In this document: piece by piece, positions 28,501 through 41,572 of the stretch
How the letters are laid out: each line of letters starts with the position of its first letter
How positions within the stretch are numbered: position 1 is the stretch's first letter
Origin: Amaranthus tricolor
Taxonomy: Eukaryota > Streptophyta > Magnoliopsida > Caryophyllales > Amaranthaceae
Assembly: GCF_026212465.1 (NCBI RefSeq)
Contig: NC_080049.1
Span: forward strand, 3,621,362 to 3,685,361
Direction of reading: 5' to 3'
Length of the DNA stretch: 64,000 bases
Program-made: the position numbers and the translations under genes
Notes under the pieces: generated by a model
What the model was told of the DNA's origin: nothing
The model's database searches: none
Seen by the model: the letters and a program-made list of their open reading frames with translations, nothing else

Positions 28501-29650
28501 AAATTACGGGTTAAGTTGCGATATTAAGGGTTTAAAGCGTTTTTGCCACTTTTGCGCATAAAGTAGCTCAAACATGGTTTGTTTTGCACCATACTAGGCA
28601 CAAAACACTGTTTGGGATATATTATTGAGTGGAAGTTTTTAGAATTGAAAATAATCGTCATATGCTAGAAATTACGTGTTAAGTTGCGATTTTAAGGGTT
28701 TTTAAGCGTTTTTTGCCACTTTTGCGCATAAAGTAGCTCAAACTTGGTTTGTTTTGCACCAAACTTGGCACAAAACACTATTTGGTATATATTATTGTGT
28801 TGAAGTGTTTAGAATTGAAAATGATAGTCATATGTTAGAAATTACGTGTTAAGTTGCGATTTTTAAGAGTTTTTAAGTGTTTTCGCCACTTTTGCGCATA
28901 AAGTAGCTCAAACTTGGTTTGTTTTGCACCAAACTTGGTACACAACACTATTTGGTATATATTATTGTGTTGAAGAGGTTAAAAATGAAAATCATAGTCA
29001 TATGGTAGAAACTATGTGATAAGTTGGGATTTTAAGGGTTTTCAAAACATTTTTGCCACTTTTGCGCATAAACTAGCTCAAACTTGCTTTGTTTTGCACC
29101 GCAACTTGGCACACAACCACTATTTGATATATATTATTGTGTTGAAGTGGTTAGAATTTAAAATCATAGTCATATGTTAGAAATTACGTATTAAGTTGAG
29201 CTTTTAAGGGTTTGTAAGCGTTTTTTCCACTATTGCGCATAAAGTAGCTCAAACTTCGTTTGTTTTGCACAAAACTATGCACACAACACTATTTGATTTA
29301 TATTATTGTGTTGAAGTGGTTAGAATATATAATCTTAGTCATATGCTAGAAATATACGTGTTAGTTGCGATTTTAAGAGTTTTTAAGTGTTTTTACCACT
29401 TTTGCGCATAAAGTAGCTCAAACATGGTTTGTCAAGCACGAAACTCGGAACACAACACTATTTGGTATATATTATTGTGTTGAAGAGGTTAAAAATGAAA
29501 ATCATAGTCATATGCTAGAAATTACGTGTTAAGTTGCGATTTTAAGGGTTTTTAAGCGTTTTTGCCACTTTTGTGCATAAAGTAGCTCAAACTTCGTTTG
29601 TTTTGCACGCAACATGGCACACAAACACTATTTGGTATATATTATTGTGT
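25551..29650 (-). repeat. Mosaic satellite tract between blocks A and B
   Basis: Monomers here are rearranged copies of series found elsewhere. 25930-27010 resembles 19350-20460. 27470-29050 resembles 20210-21690, with TTGGCACTCAAC at 27923 against 20655 (7,268 bp, 43 monomers apart). 28130-29340 resembles 40110-41320. 29390-29640 resembles 19750-20020. Around 27240-27400 lies another copy of the ATTGCGTGTTCAG monomer. Several small irregularities occur, such as AACTACGTTTTTTAAG near 28187 where related copies have AACGGTTTTTAAG. No gene is seen. Confidence 0.7.
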
Positions 29651-31156
29651 TGAAGTGGTTAGAATTGAAAATCATAGTCATATGCTAGAAATTACGTGTT
29701 AAGTTGCGATTTTATGGGTTTTAAAGTGTTTTTTGCCCACTTTTGCGCATAAAGTAGCTCAAACATGGTTTGTTTTGCACCATACTAGCCACAAAACACT
29801 GTTTGGGATATATTATTGAGTGGAAGTTTTTAGAAATGAAAATCATCGTCATATGCTAGAAATTACGTGTTAAGTTGCGATTTTAAGGGTTTTTAAGCGT
29901 TTTTGCCACTTTTGCGGATAAAGTAGCTCAAAGTTGGTCTTGTTTTGCACGCAACTTGGCACACAACACAATTTGGTATATATTATTGTGTTTAAGTGGT
30001 TAGAATTGAAAATCATAGTCATATGCTAGAAATTGCGTGTTCAGTTGAGCTTTTAAGGGTTTTCAAGCGTTTTTTTCCACTTTTGTGCATAAAGTAGCTC
30101 AAACATGATTTATATTGCACGCAACATGGCACACAAAACTATTTGGTATATATTATTGTTTTGAAATGGTTATAATTGAAAATCATAGTCATATGCTAGA
30201 AATTTCATGACAACTTGTGATTTTAACGGTTTTTAAGCATTTTTGCCACTTTTGCGCATAAAGTAGCTCAACCATTGTTTGTTTTGCACGAAACTAGGCA
30301 CACAACACTATTGGCAACTATTATATTATTGTGTTGAAGTGGTTAGAATTGAAAATCATAGTCATATGCTAGAAATTACGTGTTAAGTTGAGTTTTTAAG
30401 GGTTTTTAAGCATTTTTGCCACTATAGCGCATAGAGTAGCTTAAACCTTGTTTTGTTTTGCACGAAACTTGGCACACAACACTATTTGGTATATATTATT
30501 GTGTTGAAGAGGTTATAATGAAAATCATAGTCATATGGTAGAAACTACGTGATAAGTTGTGATTTTAAGGGTTTTCAAACATTTTGCCACTTTTGCGCAT
30601 AAACTAGCTCCTACTTGCTTTGTTTTGCACGCAACTTGGCACACAACACTATTTGATATATATTATTGTGTTGAAGTGGTTAGAATTTAAAATCATAGTC
30701 ATATGTTAGAAATTACGTGTTAAGTTGAGCTTTTAAGGGTTTGTAAGCGTTTTTTCCACTATTGCGCATAAAGTAGCTCAAACTTGGTTTGTTTTGCACA
30801 AAACTAGGCATACAACACTATTTGACTTATATTATTGTGTTGAAGTGGTTAGAATATATAATCTTAGTCATATGCTAGAAATTACGTGTTAAGTTGCGAT
30901 TTTAAGAGTATTTAAGTGTTTTTTCCCACTTTGCGCATAAAGTAGCTCAAACTTGGTTTGTCAAGCACGAAGCTCGGAACACAACACTATTTGGTATATA
31001 TTATTGTGTTTAAGAGGTTAAAAATGAAAATCATAGTCATATGCTAGAAATTACGTGTTAAGTTGCGATTTTAAGGGTTTTTAAGCGTTTTTGCCACTTT
31101 TGTGCATAAAGTAGCTCAAACTTCGTTTGTTTTGCACGCAACATGGCACACAACAC

Positions 31157-34100
31157 TATGTGGTATATATTATTGTGTTTAAGTGGTTAGAATTGAAAAT
31201 GATAGTCATATGCTAGAAATTACGTGTTAAGTTGCGATTTTAAGAGTTTTTAGGTGTTTTCGCCACTTTTGCGCATAAAGTAGCTCAAACTTGGTTTGTT
31301 TTGCACTAAACTCGGCACACAACACTATTGGTATATATTATTGTGTTGAAGAGATTAAAAATGAAATCATAGTCATATGGTAGAAACTACGTGTTAAGTT
31401 GCGATTTTAAGGGTTTTCAAACATTTTTGCTACTTTTAGGCATACTCAAACTTGCTTTGTTTTGCACGCAACTTGGCACACAACACTATTTGATATATAT
31501 TATTGTGTTGAAGTGGTTAGAATTTAAAATCATAGCCATATGTTAGAAATTACGTGTTAATTTGAGCTTTTAAGGGTTTTTAAGCGTTTTTTCCACTATA
31601 GCGCATAATGTAGGTCAAACTTGTTTTGTTTTGCACAAAACTATGCACACAACACTATTTGATTTATATTATTGTGTTGAAGTGGTTAGAATATATAAAC
31701 TTAGTCATATGCTAGAAATTACGTGTTAAGTTGCGATTTTAAGAGTTTTTAAGTGTTTTTTACCACTTTTGCGCATAAAGTAGCTCAAACTTGGTTTGTC
31801 AAGCACGAAACTCGGAACACAACACTATTTGGTATATATTATTGTGTTGAAGAGGTTAAAAATGAAAATCATAGTCATATGCTAGAAATTACGTGTTAAG
31901 TTGCGATTTTAAGGGTTTTTAAGCGTTTTTTGCCACTTTTGTGCATAAAGTAGCTCAAACTTCGTTTGTTTTGCATGCAACATGGCACACAACACTATTT
32001 GGTATATATTATTGTGTTGAAGTGGTTAGAATTGAAAATCAGTCATATGCTAGAAATTACTTGTTAAGTTGCAATTTTATGGGTTTTAAAGCGTTTTTGC
32101 CACTTTTTGCGCATAAAGTAGCTCAAACATGGTTTGTTTTGCACCATACTAGGCACAAAACACTGTTTGGGATATATTATTGAGTGGAACTTTTTAGAAA
32201 TGAAAATCATAGTCATATACTAGAAATTACGTGTTAAGTTGCGATTTTCAGGGTTTTTAAGCGTTTTTTGCCACTTTTGCAAATAAAGTAGCTCAAACTT
32301 GGTTTATTTTGCACCAAACTTGGCACACAACATTATTTGGTATATATTATTGTGTTGAAATAGTTAGAATTTAAAATCATAGTCCATATGCTAGAAATTA
32401 CGTGTTAAGTTGCGATTTTATGGGTTTTAAAGCGTTTTTTGCCACTTTTGCGCATAAAGTAGCTCAAACATGGTTTGTTTTGCACCATACTAGGCACAAA
32501 ACACTGTTTGGGATATATTATTGAGTGGAAGTTTTTAGAATTGAAAATAACCGTCATATTCTAGAAATTACGTGTTAAGTTGCGATTTTAAAGGTTTTTA
32601 AGCGTTTTTGCCACTTTTGCGCATAAAGTAGCTCAAACTTGGTTTGTTTTGCACCAAACTTGGCACACAACACTATTTGGTATATATTATTTTGTTGAAG
32701 TGGTTAGAATTTAAAATCATAGTCATATGCTAGAAATTACGTGTTAAGTTGCGATTTTAAGTGGTTTTAAGTGTCTTTGCCACTTTTGCGCATAAAGTAG
32801 CTTAAACTCGGTTTGTTTTGCACAACACTAGGCACACAACACTATTTGGTATATATTATTGTGTTTAAGTGGTTAGAATTGAAAATGATAGTCATATGCT
32901 AGAAATTACGTGTTAAGTTGCGATTTTTAAGAGTTTTTAGGTGTTTTCCGCCACTTTTGCGCATAAAGTAGCTCAAACTTGGTTTGTTTTGCACTAAACT
33001 CGGCACACAACACTATTTGGTATATATTATTGTGTTGAAGAGATTAAAAATGAAAATCATAGTCATATGGTAGAAACTACGTGTTAAGTTGCGATTTTAA
33101 GGGTTTTCAAACATTTTTGCTACTTTTAGGCATACTCAAACTTGCTTTGTTTTGCACGCAACTTGGCACACAACACTATTTGATATATATTATTGTGTTG
33201 AAGTGGTTAGAATTTAAAATCATAGTCATATGTTAGAAATTACGTGTTAATTTGAGCTTTTAAGGGTTTTTAAGCGTTTTTTCCACTATAGCGCATAATG
33301 TAGGTCAAACTTGTTTTGTTTTGCACAAAACTATGCACACAACACTATTTGATTTATATTATTGTGTTGAAGTGGTTAGAATATATAAACTTAGTCATAT
33401 GCTAGAAATTACGTGTTAAGTTGCGATTTTAAGAGTTTTTAAGTGTTTTTACCACTTTTGCGCATAAAGTAGCTCAAACTTGGTTTGTCAAGCACGAAAA
33501 CTCGGAACACAACACTATTTGGTATATGTTATTGTGTTGAAGAGGTTAAAAATGAAAATCATAGTCATATGCTAGAAATTACGTGTTAAGTTGCGATTTT
33601 AAGGGTTTTTAAGCGTTTTTTGCCACTTTTGTGCATAAAGTAGCTCAAACTTCGTTTGTTTTGCATGCAACATGGCACACAACACTATTTGGTATATATT
33701 ATTGTGTTGAAGTGGTTAGAATTGAAAATCAGTCATATGCTAGAAATTACTTGTTAAGTTGCAATTTTATGGGTTTTAAAGCGTTTTTTGCCACTTTTGC
33801 GCATAAAGTAGCTCAAACATGGTTTGTTTTGCACCATACTAGGCACAAAACACTGTTTGGGATATATTATTGAGTGGAACTTTTTAGAAATGAAAATCAT
33901 AGTCATATACTAGAAATTACGTGTTAAGTTGCGATTTTCAGGGTTTTTAAGCGTTTTTGCCACTTTTGCAAATAAAGTAGCTCAAACTTGGTTTATTTTG
34001 CACCAAACTTGGCACACAACATTATTTGGTATATATTATTGTGTTGAAATAGTTAGAATTTAAAATCATAGTCATATGCTAGAAATTACGTGTTAAGTTG

Positions 34101-36745
34101 CGATTTTATGGGTTTTAAAGCGTTTTTGCCACTTTTGCGCATAAAGTAGCTCAAACATGGTTTGTTTTGCACCATACTAGGCACAAAACACTGTTTGGGA
34201 TATATTATTGAGTGGAAGTTTTTAGAATTGAAAATAACCGTCATATTCTAGAAATTACGTGTTAAGTTGCGATTTTAAAGGTTTTTTAAGCGTTTTTGCC
34301 ACTTTTGCGCATAAAGTAGCTCAAACTTGGTTTGTTTTGCACCAAACTTGGCACACAACACTATTTGGTATATATTATTGTGTTGAAGTGGTTAGAATTT
34401 AAAATCATAGTCATATGCTAGAAATTACGTGTTAAGTTGCGATTTTAAGTGGTTTTAAGTGTCTTTGCCACTTTTGCGCATAAAGTAGCTTAAACTCGGT
34501 TTGTTTTGCACAACACTAGGCACACAACACTATTTGGTATATATTATTGTGTTTAAGTGGTTAGAATTGAAAATGAAAGTCATATGCTAGAAATTACGTG
34601 TTAAGTTGCGATTTTAAGAGTTTTTAAGTGTTTTCGCCACTTTTGCGCATAAAGTAGCTCAAACTTGGTTTGTTTTGCACTAAACTCGGCACACAACACT
34701 ATTTGGTATATATTATTGTGTTGAAGAGATTAAAAATGAAAATCATAGTCATATGGTAGAAACTACGTGTTAAGTTGCGATTTTAAGGGTTTTCAAACAT
34801 TTTTGCTACTTTTAGGCATACTCAAACTTGCTTTGTTTTGCACGCAACTTGGCACACAACACTATTTGATATATATTATTGTGTTGAAGTGGTTAGAATT
34901 TAAATCATAGTCATATGTTAGAAATTACGTGTTAATTTGAGCTTTTAAGGGTTTTTAAGCGTTTTTTCCACTATAGCGCATAATGTAGGTCAAACTTGTT
35001 TTGTTTTGCACAAAACTATGCACACAACACTATTTGATTTATATTATTGTGTTGAAGTGGTTAGAATATATAAACTTATTCATATGCTAGAAATTACGTG
35101 TTAAGTTGCGATTTTAAGAGTTTTTAAGTGTTTTTACCACTTTTGCGCATAAAGTAGCTCAAACTTGGTTTGTCAAGCACGAAACTCGGAACACAACACT
35201 ATTTGGTATATATTATTGTGTTGAAGAGGTTAAAAATGAAAATCATAGTCATATGCTAGAAATTACGTGTTAAGTTGCGATTTTAAGGGTTTTTAAGCGT
35301 TTTTGCCACTTTTGTGCATAAAGTAGCTCAAACTTCGTTTGTTTTGCATGCAACATGGCACACAACACTATTTGGTATATATTATTGTGTTGTAGTGGTT
35401 AGAATTGAAAATCAGTCATATGCTAGAAATTACTTGTTAAGTTGCAATTTTATGGGTTTTAAAGCGTTTTTGCCACTTTTGCGCATAAAGTAGCTCAAAC
35501 ATGGTTTGTTTTGCACCATACTAGGCACAAAACATGTTTGGGATATATTATTGAGTGGAACTTTTTAGAAATGAAAATCATAGTCATATACTAGAAGTTA
35601 CGTGTTAAGTTGCGATTTTCAGGGTTTTTAAGCGTTTTTTGCCACTTTTGCAAATAAAGTAGCTCAAACTTGGTTTATTTTGCACCAAACTTGGCACACA
35701 ACATTATTTGGTATATATTATTGTGTTGAAAATAGTTAGAATTTAAAATCATAGTCATATGCTAGAAATTACGTGTTAAGTTGCGATTTTATGGGTTTTA
35801 AAGCGTTTTTGCCACTTTTGCGCATAAAGTAGCTCAAACATGGTTTGTTTTGCACCATACTAGGCACAAAACACTGTTTAGGATATATTATTGAGTGGAA
35901 GTTTTTAGAATTGAAAATAACCGTCATATTCTAGAAATTACGTGTTAAGTTGCGATTTTAAAGGTTTTTAAGCGTTTTTTGCCACTTTTGCGCATAAAGT
36001 AGCTCAAACTTGGTTTGTTTTGCACCAAACTTGGCACACAACACTATTTGGTATATATTATTGTGTTGAAGTGGTTAGAATTTAAAATCATAGTCATATG
36101 CTAGAAATTACGTGTTAAGTTGCGATTTTAAGTGGTTTTAAAGTGTCTTTGCCACTTTTGCGCATAAAGTAGCTTAAACTCGGTTTGTTTTGCACAACAC
36201 TAGGCACACAACACTATTTGGTATATATTATTGTGTTTAAGTGGTTAGAATTGAAAATGATAGTCATATGCTAGAAATTACGTGTTAAGTTGCGATTTTA
36301 AGAGTTTTTAAGTGTTTTCGCCACTTTTGCGCATAAAGTAGCTCAAACTTGGTTTGTTTTGCACTAAACTCGGCACACAACACTATTTGGTATATATTAT
36401 TGTGTTGAAGAGATTAAAATGAAAATCATAGTCATATGGTAGAAACTACGTGTTAAGTTGCGATTTTAAGGTTTTCAAACATTTTTGCTACTTTTAGGCA
36501 TACTCAAACTTGCTTTGTTTTGCACGCAACTTGGCACACAACACTATTTGATATATATTATTGTGTTGAAGTGGTTAGAATTTAAAATCATAGTCATATG
36601 TTAGAAATTACGTGTTAATTTGAGCTTTTAAGGGTTTTTAAGCGTTTTTCCACTATAGCGCATAATGTAGGTCAAACTTGTTTTGTTTTGCACAAAAACT
36701 ATGCACACAACACTATTTGATTTATATTATTGTGTTGAAGTGGTT
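31157..36745 (-). repeat. 10-monomer HOR array B, 3 complete units of about 1,685 bp
   Basis: The marker GTAGGTCAAACTTG lies at 31610, 33300, 34985 and 36667, giving periods of 1690, 1685 and 1682 bp. GTGGAACTTTTTAG lies at 32188, 33878 and 35559. Unit-specific variants run in the order CATAGCCATATG with TATATATT (31531, 31830), TATATGTT (33526), then CTTATTCATATG (about 35077) and CACTGTTTAGG (about 35873). These are the variants of units 1, 2 and 3 of array A. The longer units are due to extra single bases in homopolymers. Confidence 0.92.
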
Positions 36746-39700
36746 AGAATATATAATCTTAGTCATATGCTAGAAATTACGTGTTAAGTGGCGACTTTAA
36801 GAGTTTTTCAGTGTTTTTGCCACTTTTGCGCATAAAGTAGCTCAAACTTTTTTTGTCATGCACGAATCTCGGAACACAAAAACTATTTGGTATATATTAT
36901 TATGTGGAAGAGCTTAAAAATGAAAATCATAGTCATATGCTAGAAATTACGGGTTAAGTTGCGATTTTAAGGGTTTTTAAGCGTTTTTGCCACTTTTGTG
37001 CATAAAGTAGCTCAAACTTCGTTTGTTTTGCACGCAACTTGGCACACAACACTATTTGGTATATATTATTGTGTTGAAGTGGTTAGAATTGAAAATCATA
37101 GTCATATGTTAGAAATTACGTGTTAACTTGCGACTTTAAGGGTTTTAAAGCGTTTTTGCCACTTTTGCGCATAAAGTAGCTCAAACATGGTTTGTTTTGC
37201 ACCATACTAGGAACAAAACACTGTTTGGGATATATTATTGAGTGGAAGTTTTTAGAATTGAAAATAATCGTCATATGCTAGAAATTACGTGTTAAGTTCC
37301 GAATTTAAGGGTTTTTAAGCGTTTTTGCCACTTTTGCGCATAAAGTAGCTCAAACTTGGTTTGTTTTGCACCAAACTTGGCACAAAACACTATTTGGTAT
37401 ATATTATTGTGTTGAAGTGGTTAGAATTGAAAATGATAGTCATATGTTAGAAATTACGTGTTAAGTTGCGATTTTAAGAGTTTTTAAGTGTTTTCGCCAC
37501 TTTTTGCGCATAAAGTAGCTTAAACTTGGTTTGTTTTGCACCAAACTTGGTACACAACACTATTTGGTATATATTATTGTGTTGAACTGGTTAAAAAATG
37601 AAAATCATAGTCATATGGTAGAAACTATGTGATAAGTTGGGATTTTAAGCGTTTTCAAACATTTTTTCCACTTTTGCGCATATACTAGCTCAAACTTGCT
37701 TTGTTTTGCACGCAACTTGGCACACAACACTATTTGATATATATTATTGTGTTGAAGTGGTTAGAATTTAAAATCATATTCATATGTTAGAAATTACGTG
37801 TTAAGTTGAGCTTTTAAGGGTTTGTAAGCGTTTTTTCCACTATTGCGCATAAAGTAGCTCAAACTTCGTTTGTTTTGCACAAAACTATGCACACAACACT
37901 ATTTGATTTATATTACTGTGTTGAAGTGGTTAGAATATATAATCTTAGTCATATGCTAGAAATTATTTTTTAAGTTGCGATTTTAAGAGTTTTTAAGTGT
38001 TTTCGCCACTTTTGCGCATAAAGTAGCTCAAACTTGGTTTTGTTTTGCACGAGAATTGGCACACAACACTATTTGGTATATATTATTGTGTTGAAGAGGT
38101 GAAAAATGAAAATCATAGTCATATGGTAGAAACTACGTGTTAAGTTGCGATTTTAAGGGTTTTCAAACATTTTTGCCACTTTTTACGCATAAACTAGCTC
38201 AAACTTTCTTTGTTTTGCACGCAACTTGGCACAAAACACTATTTGATATATATTATTGTGTTGAAGTGGTTAGAATTTAAAATCATAGTCATATGTTAGA
38301 AATTACGTGTTAAGTTGAGCTTTTAAGGGTTTTTAAGCGTTTTTTTCCACTATAGCGCATAAAGTAGCTCAAACTTGGTTTGTATTGCACAAAACTATGC
38401 ACACAACACTATTTGATTTATATTACTGTGTTGAAGTGGTTAGAATATATAATCTTAGTCATATGCTAGAAATTACGTGTTAAGTTGCGATTTTAAGAAT
38501 TTTTAAGTGTTTTTGCCACTTTTGTGCATAAAGTAGCTTAAACTTCGTTTGTTTTGCACGCAACTTGGCACACAACATTATTTGGTATTTATTATTGTGT
38601 TAAAGTGGTTAGAATTGAAAATCATAGTCATATATTAAAAATTACGTGTTAACTTGCGATTTTAAGGGTTTTAAAGCGTTTTTGCCACTTTTGTGCATAA
38701 AGTAGCTCAAACATGGTTTGTTTTGCACCATACTAGGCACAAAACACTGTTTGGGATATATTATTGAGTGGAAGTTTTTAGAATTGAAAATAACCGTCAT
38801 ATTCTAGAAATTACGTGTTATGTTGTGATTTTAAGGGTTTTTAAGCGTTTTTTGCCACTTTTGCGCATAAAGTAGCTCAAACTTGGTTTGTTTTGCACGA
38901 AACTTGGCACACCAACACTATTTGGTATATATTATTGTCTTGAAGTGGTTAGAATTTAAAATCATAGTCATATGCTAGAAATTACGTGTTAAGTTGCGAT
39001 TTTAAGTGGTTTTATGTGTCTTTGCCACTTTTGCGCATAAAGTAGCTTAAACTCGGTTTGTTTTGCACAACACTAGGCACACAACACTATTTGGTATATA
39101 TTATTGTGTTGAAGTGGTTAAAAATGAAAATCATAGTCATATGGTAGAAACTATGTGATAAGTTGGGATTTTAAGCGTTTTCAAACATTTTTTCCACTTT
39201 TGCGCATATACTAGCTCAAACTTGCTTTGTTTTGCACGCAACTTGGCACACAACACTATTTGATATATACTATTGTGTTGAAGTGGTTAGAATTTAAAAT
39301 CATAGTCATATGTTAGAAATTACGTGTTAAGTTGAGCTTTTAAGGGTTTGTAAGCGTTTTTTCCACTATTGCGCATAAAGTAGCTCAAACTTCGTTTGTT
39401 TTGCACAAAACTATGCACACAACACTATTTGATTTATATTATTGTGTTGAAGTGGTTAGAATATATAATCTTAGGTCATATGCTAGAAATTACGTGTTAA
39501 GTTGCGATTTTAAGAGTTTTTAAGTGTTTTTACCACTTTTGCGCATAAAGTAGCTCAAACATGGTTTGTCAAGCACGAAACTCGGAACACAACACTATTT
39601 GGTATATATTATTGTGTTGAAGAGGTTAAAAATGAAAATCATAGTCATATGCTAGAAATTACGTGTTAAGTTGCGATTTTAAGGGTTTTTAAGCGTTTTT

Positions 39701-40080
39701 GCCACTTTTGTGCATAAAGTAGCTCAAACTTCGTTTGTTTTGCACGCAACATGGCACACAACACTATTTGGTATATATTATTGTGTTGAAGTGGTTAGAA
39801 AATCATAGTCATATGCTAGAAATTACGTGTTAAGTTGCAATTTTATGGGTTTTAAAGCGTTTTTTGCCACTTTTTTGCATAAAGTAGCTCAAACATGGTT
39901 TGTTTTGCACCATACTAGGCACAAAACACTGTTTGGGATATATTATTGAGTGGAACTTTTTAGAAATGAAAATCATAGTCATATGCTAGAAATTACGTGT
40001 TAAGTTGCGATTTTCAAGGTTTTTAACCGTTTTTGCCACTTTTGCACATAAAGTAGCTCAAACTTGGTTTATTTTGCACC

Positions 40081-40105
40081 AAACTTGGCACACCAACACT
40101 ATTTG
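40081..40105 (-). other. In-register 3-monomer deletion junction in block B
   Basis: The sequence AAACTTGGCACAC before the junction matches block A at 20312; the sequence CTATTTGATATATATT after it matches block A at about 20828. The skipped part of A (20313-20814, 501 bp) equals three monomers of 169, 169 and 163 bp. The break lies inside the shared ACTTGGCACACAACACTATT. Block C keeps the three monomers (about 44050-44400), so the loss is private to B. Confidence 0.75.
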
Positions 40106-41100
40106 ATATATATTATTGTGTTGAAGTGGTTAGAATTTAAAATCATAGTCATATGTTAGAAATTACGTGTTAAGTTGAGCTTTTAACGGTTTTTAAGCGT
40201 TTTTTTCCACTATAGCGCATAATGTAGCTCAAACTTGTTTTGTTTTGCACAAAACTATGCACACAACACTATTTGATTTATATTATTGTGTTGAAGTGGT
40301 TAGAATATATAATCTTAGTCATATGCTAGAAATTACGTGTCATGTTGCGATTTTAAGAGTTTTTAAGTGTTTTTGCCACTTTTGCGCATAAAGTAGCTCA
40401 AACTTTGTTTGTCATGCACGAATCTCGGAACACAAAACTATTTGGTATATATTATTATGTAGAAGAGCTTAAAAATGAAAATCATAGTCATATGCTAGAA
40501 ATTACGGGTTAAGTTGCGATTTTAAGGGTTTTAAAGCGTTTTTGCCACTTTTGCGCATAAAGTAGCTCAAACATGGTTTGTTTTGCACCATACTAGGCAC
40601 AAAACACTGTTTGGGATATATTATTGAGTGGAAGTTTTTAGAATTGAAAATAATCGTCATATGCTAGAAATTACGTGTTAAGTTGCGATTTTAAGGGTTT
40701 TTAAGCGTTTTTGCCACTTTTGCGCAAACTTGGTTTGTTTTGCACCAAACTTGGCACAAAACACTATTTGGTATATATTATTGTGTTGAAGTGTTTAGAA
40801 TTGAAAATGATAGTCATATGTTAGAAATTACGTGTTAAGTTGCGATTTTAAGAGTTTTTAAGTGTTTTCGCCACTTTTGCGCATAAAGTAGCTCAAACTT
40901 GGTTTGTTTTGCACCAAACTTGGTACACAACACTATTTGGTATATATTATTGTGTTGAAGAGGTTAAAAATGAAAATCATAGTCATATGGTAGAAACTAT
41001 GTGATAAGTTGGGATTTTAAGGGTTTTCAAACATTTTTGCCACTTTTGCGCATAAACTAGCTCAAACTTGCTTTGTTTTGCACGCAACTTGGCACACAAC

Positions 41101-41472
41101 ACTATTTGATATATATTATTGTGTTGAAGTGGTTAGAATTTAAAATCATAGTCATATGTTAGAAATTACGTATTAAGTTGAGCTTTTAAGGGTTTGTAAG
41201 CGTTTTTTCCACTATTGCGCATAAAGTAGCTCAAACTTCGTTTGTTTTGCACAAAACTATGCACACAACACTATTTGATTTATATTATTGTGTGAAGTGG
41301 TTAGAATATATAATCTTAGTCATATGCTAGAAATTACATGTTAAGTTGCGATTTTAAGGGTTTTTAAGCGTTTTTGCCACTTTTGTGCATAAAGTAGCTC
41401 ATAGTTGGTTTGTTTTACACGCAACTTGGCACACAACACAATTTGGTATATATTATTGTTTTGAAATGGTTA
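41101..41472 (-). repeat. Contig 2 right edge, near-identical to 4500-4870
   Basis: The last 370 bp before the gap repeat 4500-4870 near the other end of the same contig. Shared rare variants are ACGTATTAAGTTGAG, AATTACATGTTAAG, GCTCATAGTTGG and GTTTTACACGCAAC. The final roughly 140 bp look identical. The two ends of contig 2 therefore carry the same junction, as expected if blocks follow each other in tandem. Confidence 0.8.
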
Positions 41473-41572
41473 NNNNNNNNNNNNNNNNNNNNNNNNNNNN
41501 NNNNNNNNNNNNNNNNNNNNNNNNNNNNNNNNNNNNNNNNNNNNNNNNNNNNNNNNNNNNNNNNNNNNNNNN
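41473..41572. other. Assembly gap, 100 N
   Basis: A second run of exactly 100 N, again a standard placeholder. Satellite polarity is reverse to the left (ends TTGAAATGGTTA) and forward to the right (starts TGGCAAAAACGC). Confidence 0.98.

Larger units (their letters stand above)
29700..41330 (-). repeat. Super-block B: copy of the same segment with 3 HOR units
   Basis: Shares with block A the rare ACTAGCCACAAAAC (29784 against 6683, offset 23,101), the HOR edge variant TATGTGG (31157 against 8051) and the flank past the HOR array (CACGAATCTCGG at 36865 against 17111, offset 19,754). The offset changes by about two HOR units because B has 3 complete units and A has 5. Relative to A and C it lacks 501 bp (3 monomers) near 40085. 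From 40950 to 41330 it follows C (42600-43020), not A. Its low edge near 29400-29700 switches to a different monomer series. Confidence 0.83.
3809..41472 (-). repeat. Satellite array, contig 2, about 169-bp monomers in reverse polarity
   Basis: About 223 monomers, all reading as the reverse complement of contigs 1 and 3 (for example GCATAAAGTAGCTCAAAC instead of GTTTGAGCTACTTTATGC). I saw no polarity switch inside it. It contains blocks A and B, local repeats between them, and ends at both sides in 100-N gaps. No transposon or gene interrupts it. Confidence 0.95.

Noticed and set aside
30301..30330. Unusual ATTGGCAACTATTATATTATTG in a monomer of block B
   Set aside because: The equivalent place in block A (about 7205) reads ATTTGGTATATATTATTG. 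A single scrambled patch inside the error-rich interval is most likely a sequencing or polishing artefact.
31941..33873. Two 80-codon ORFs on + (31941-32183, 33631-33873) with similar proteins
   Set aside because: They are the same HOR position one unit apart. They stay open only because a 4-bp loss (AAAATCAGTCATATG) and an extra T in a homopolymer shift the frame past the usual stop in ACGTGTTAA. The matching units in array A lack the extra T and have no such ORF. The peptide is translated satellite.
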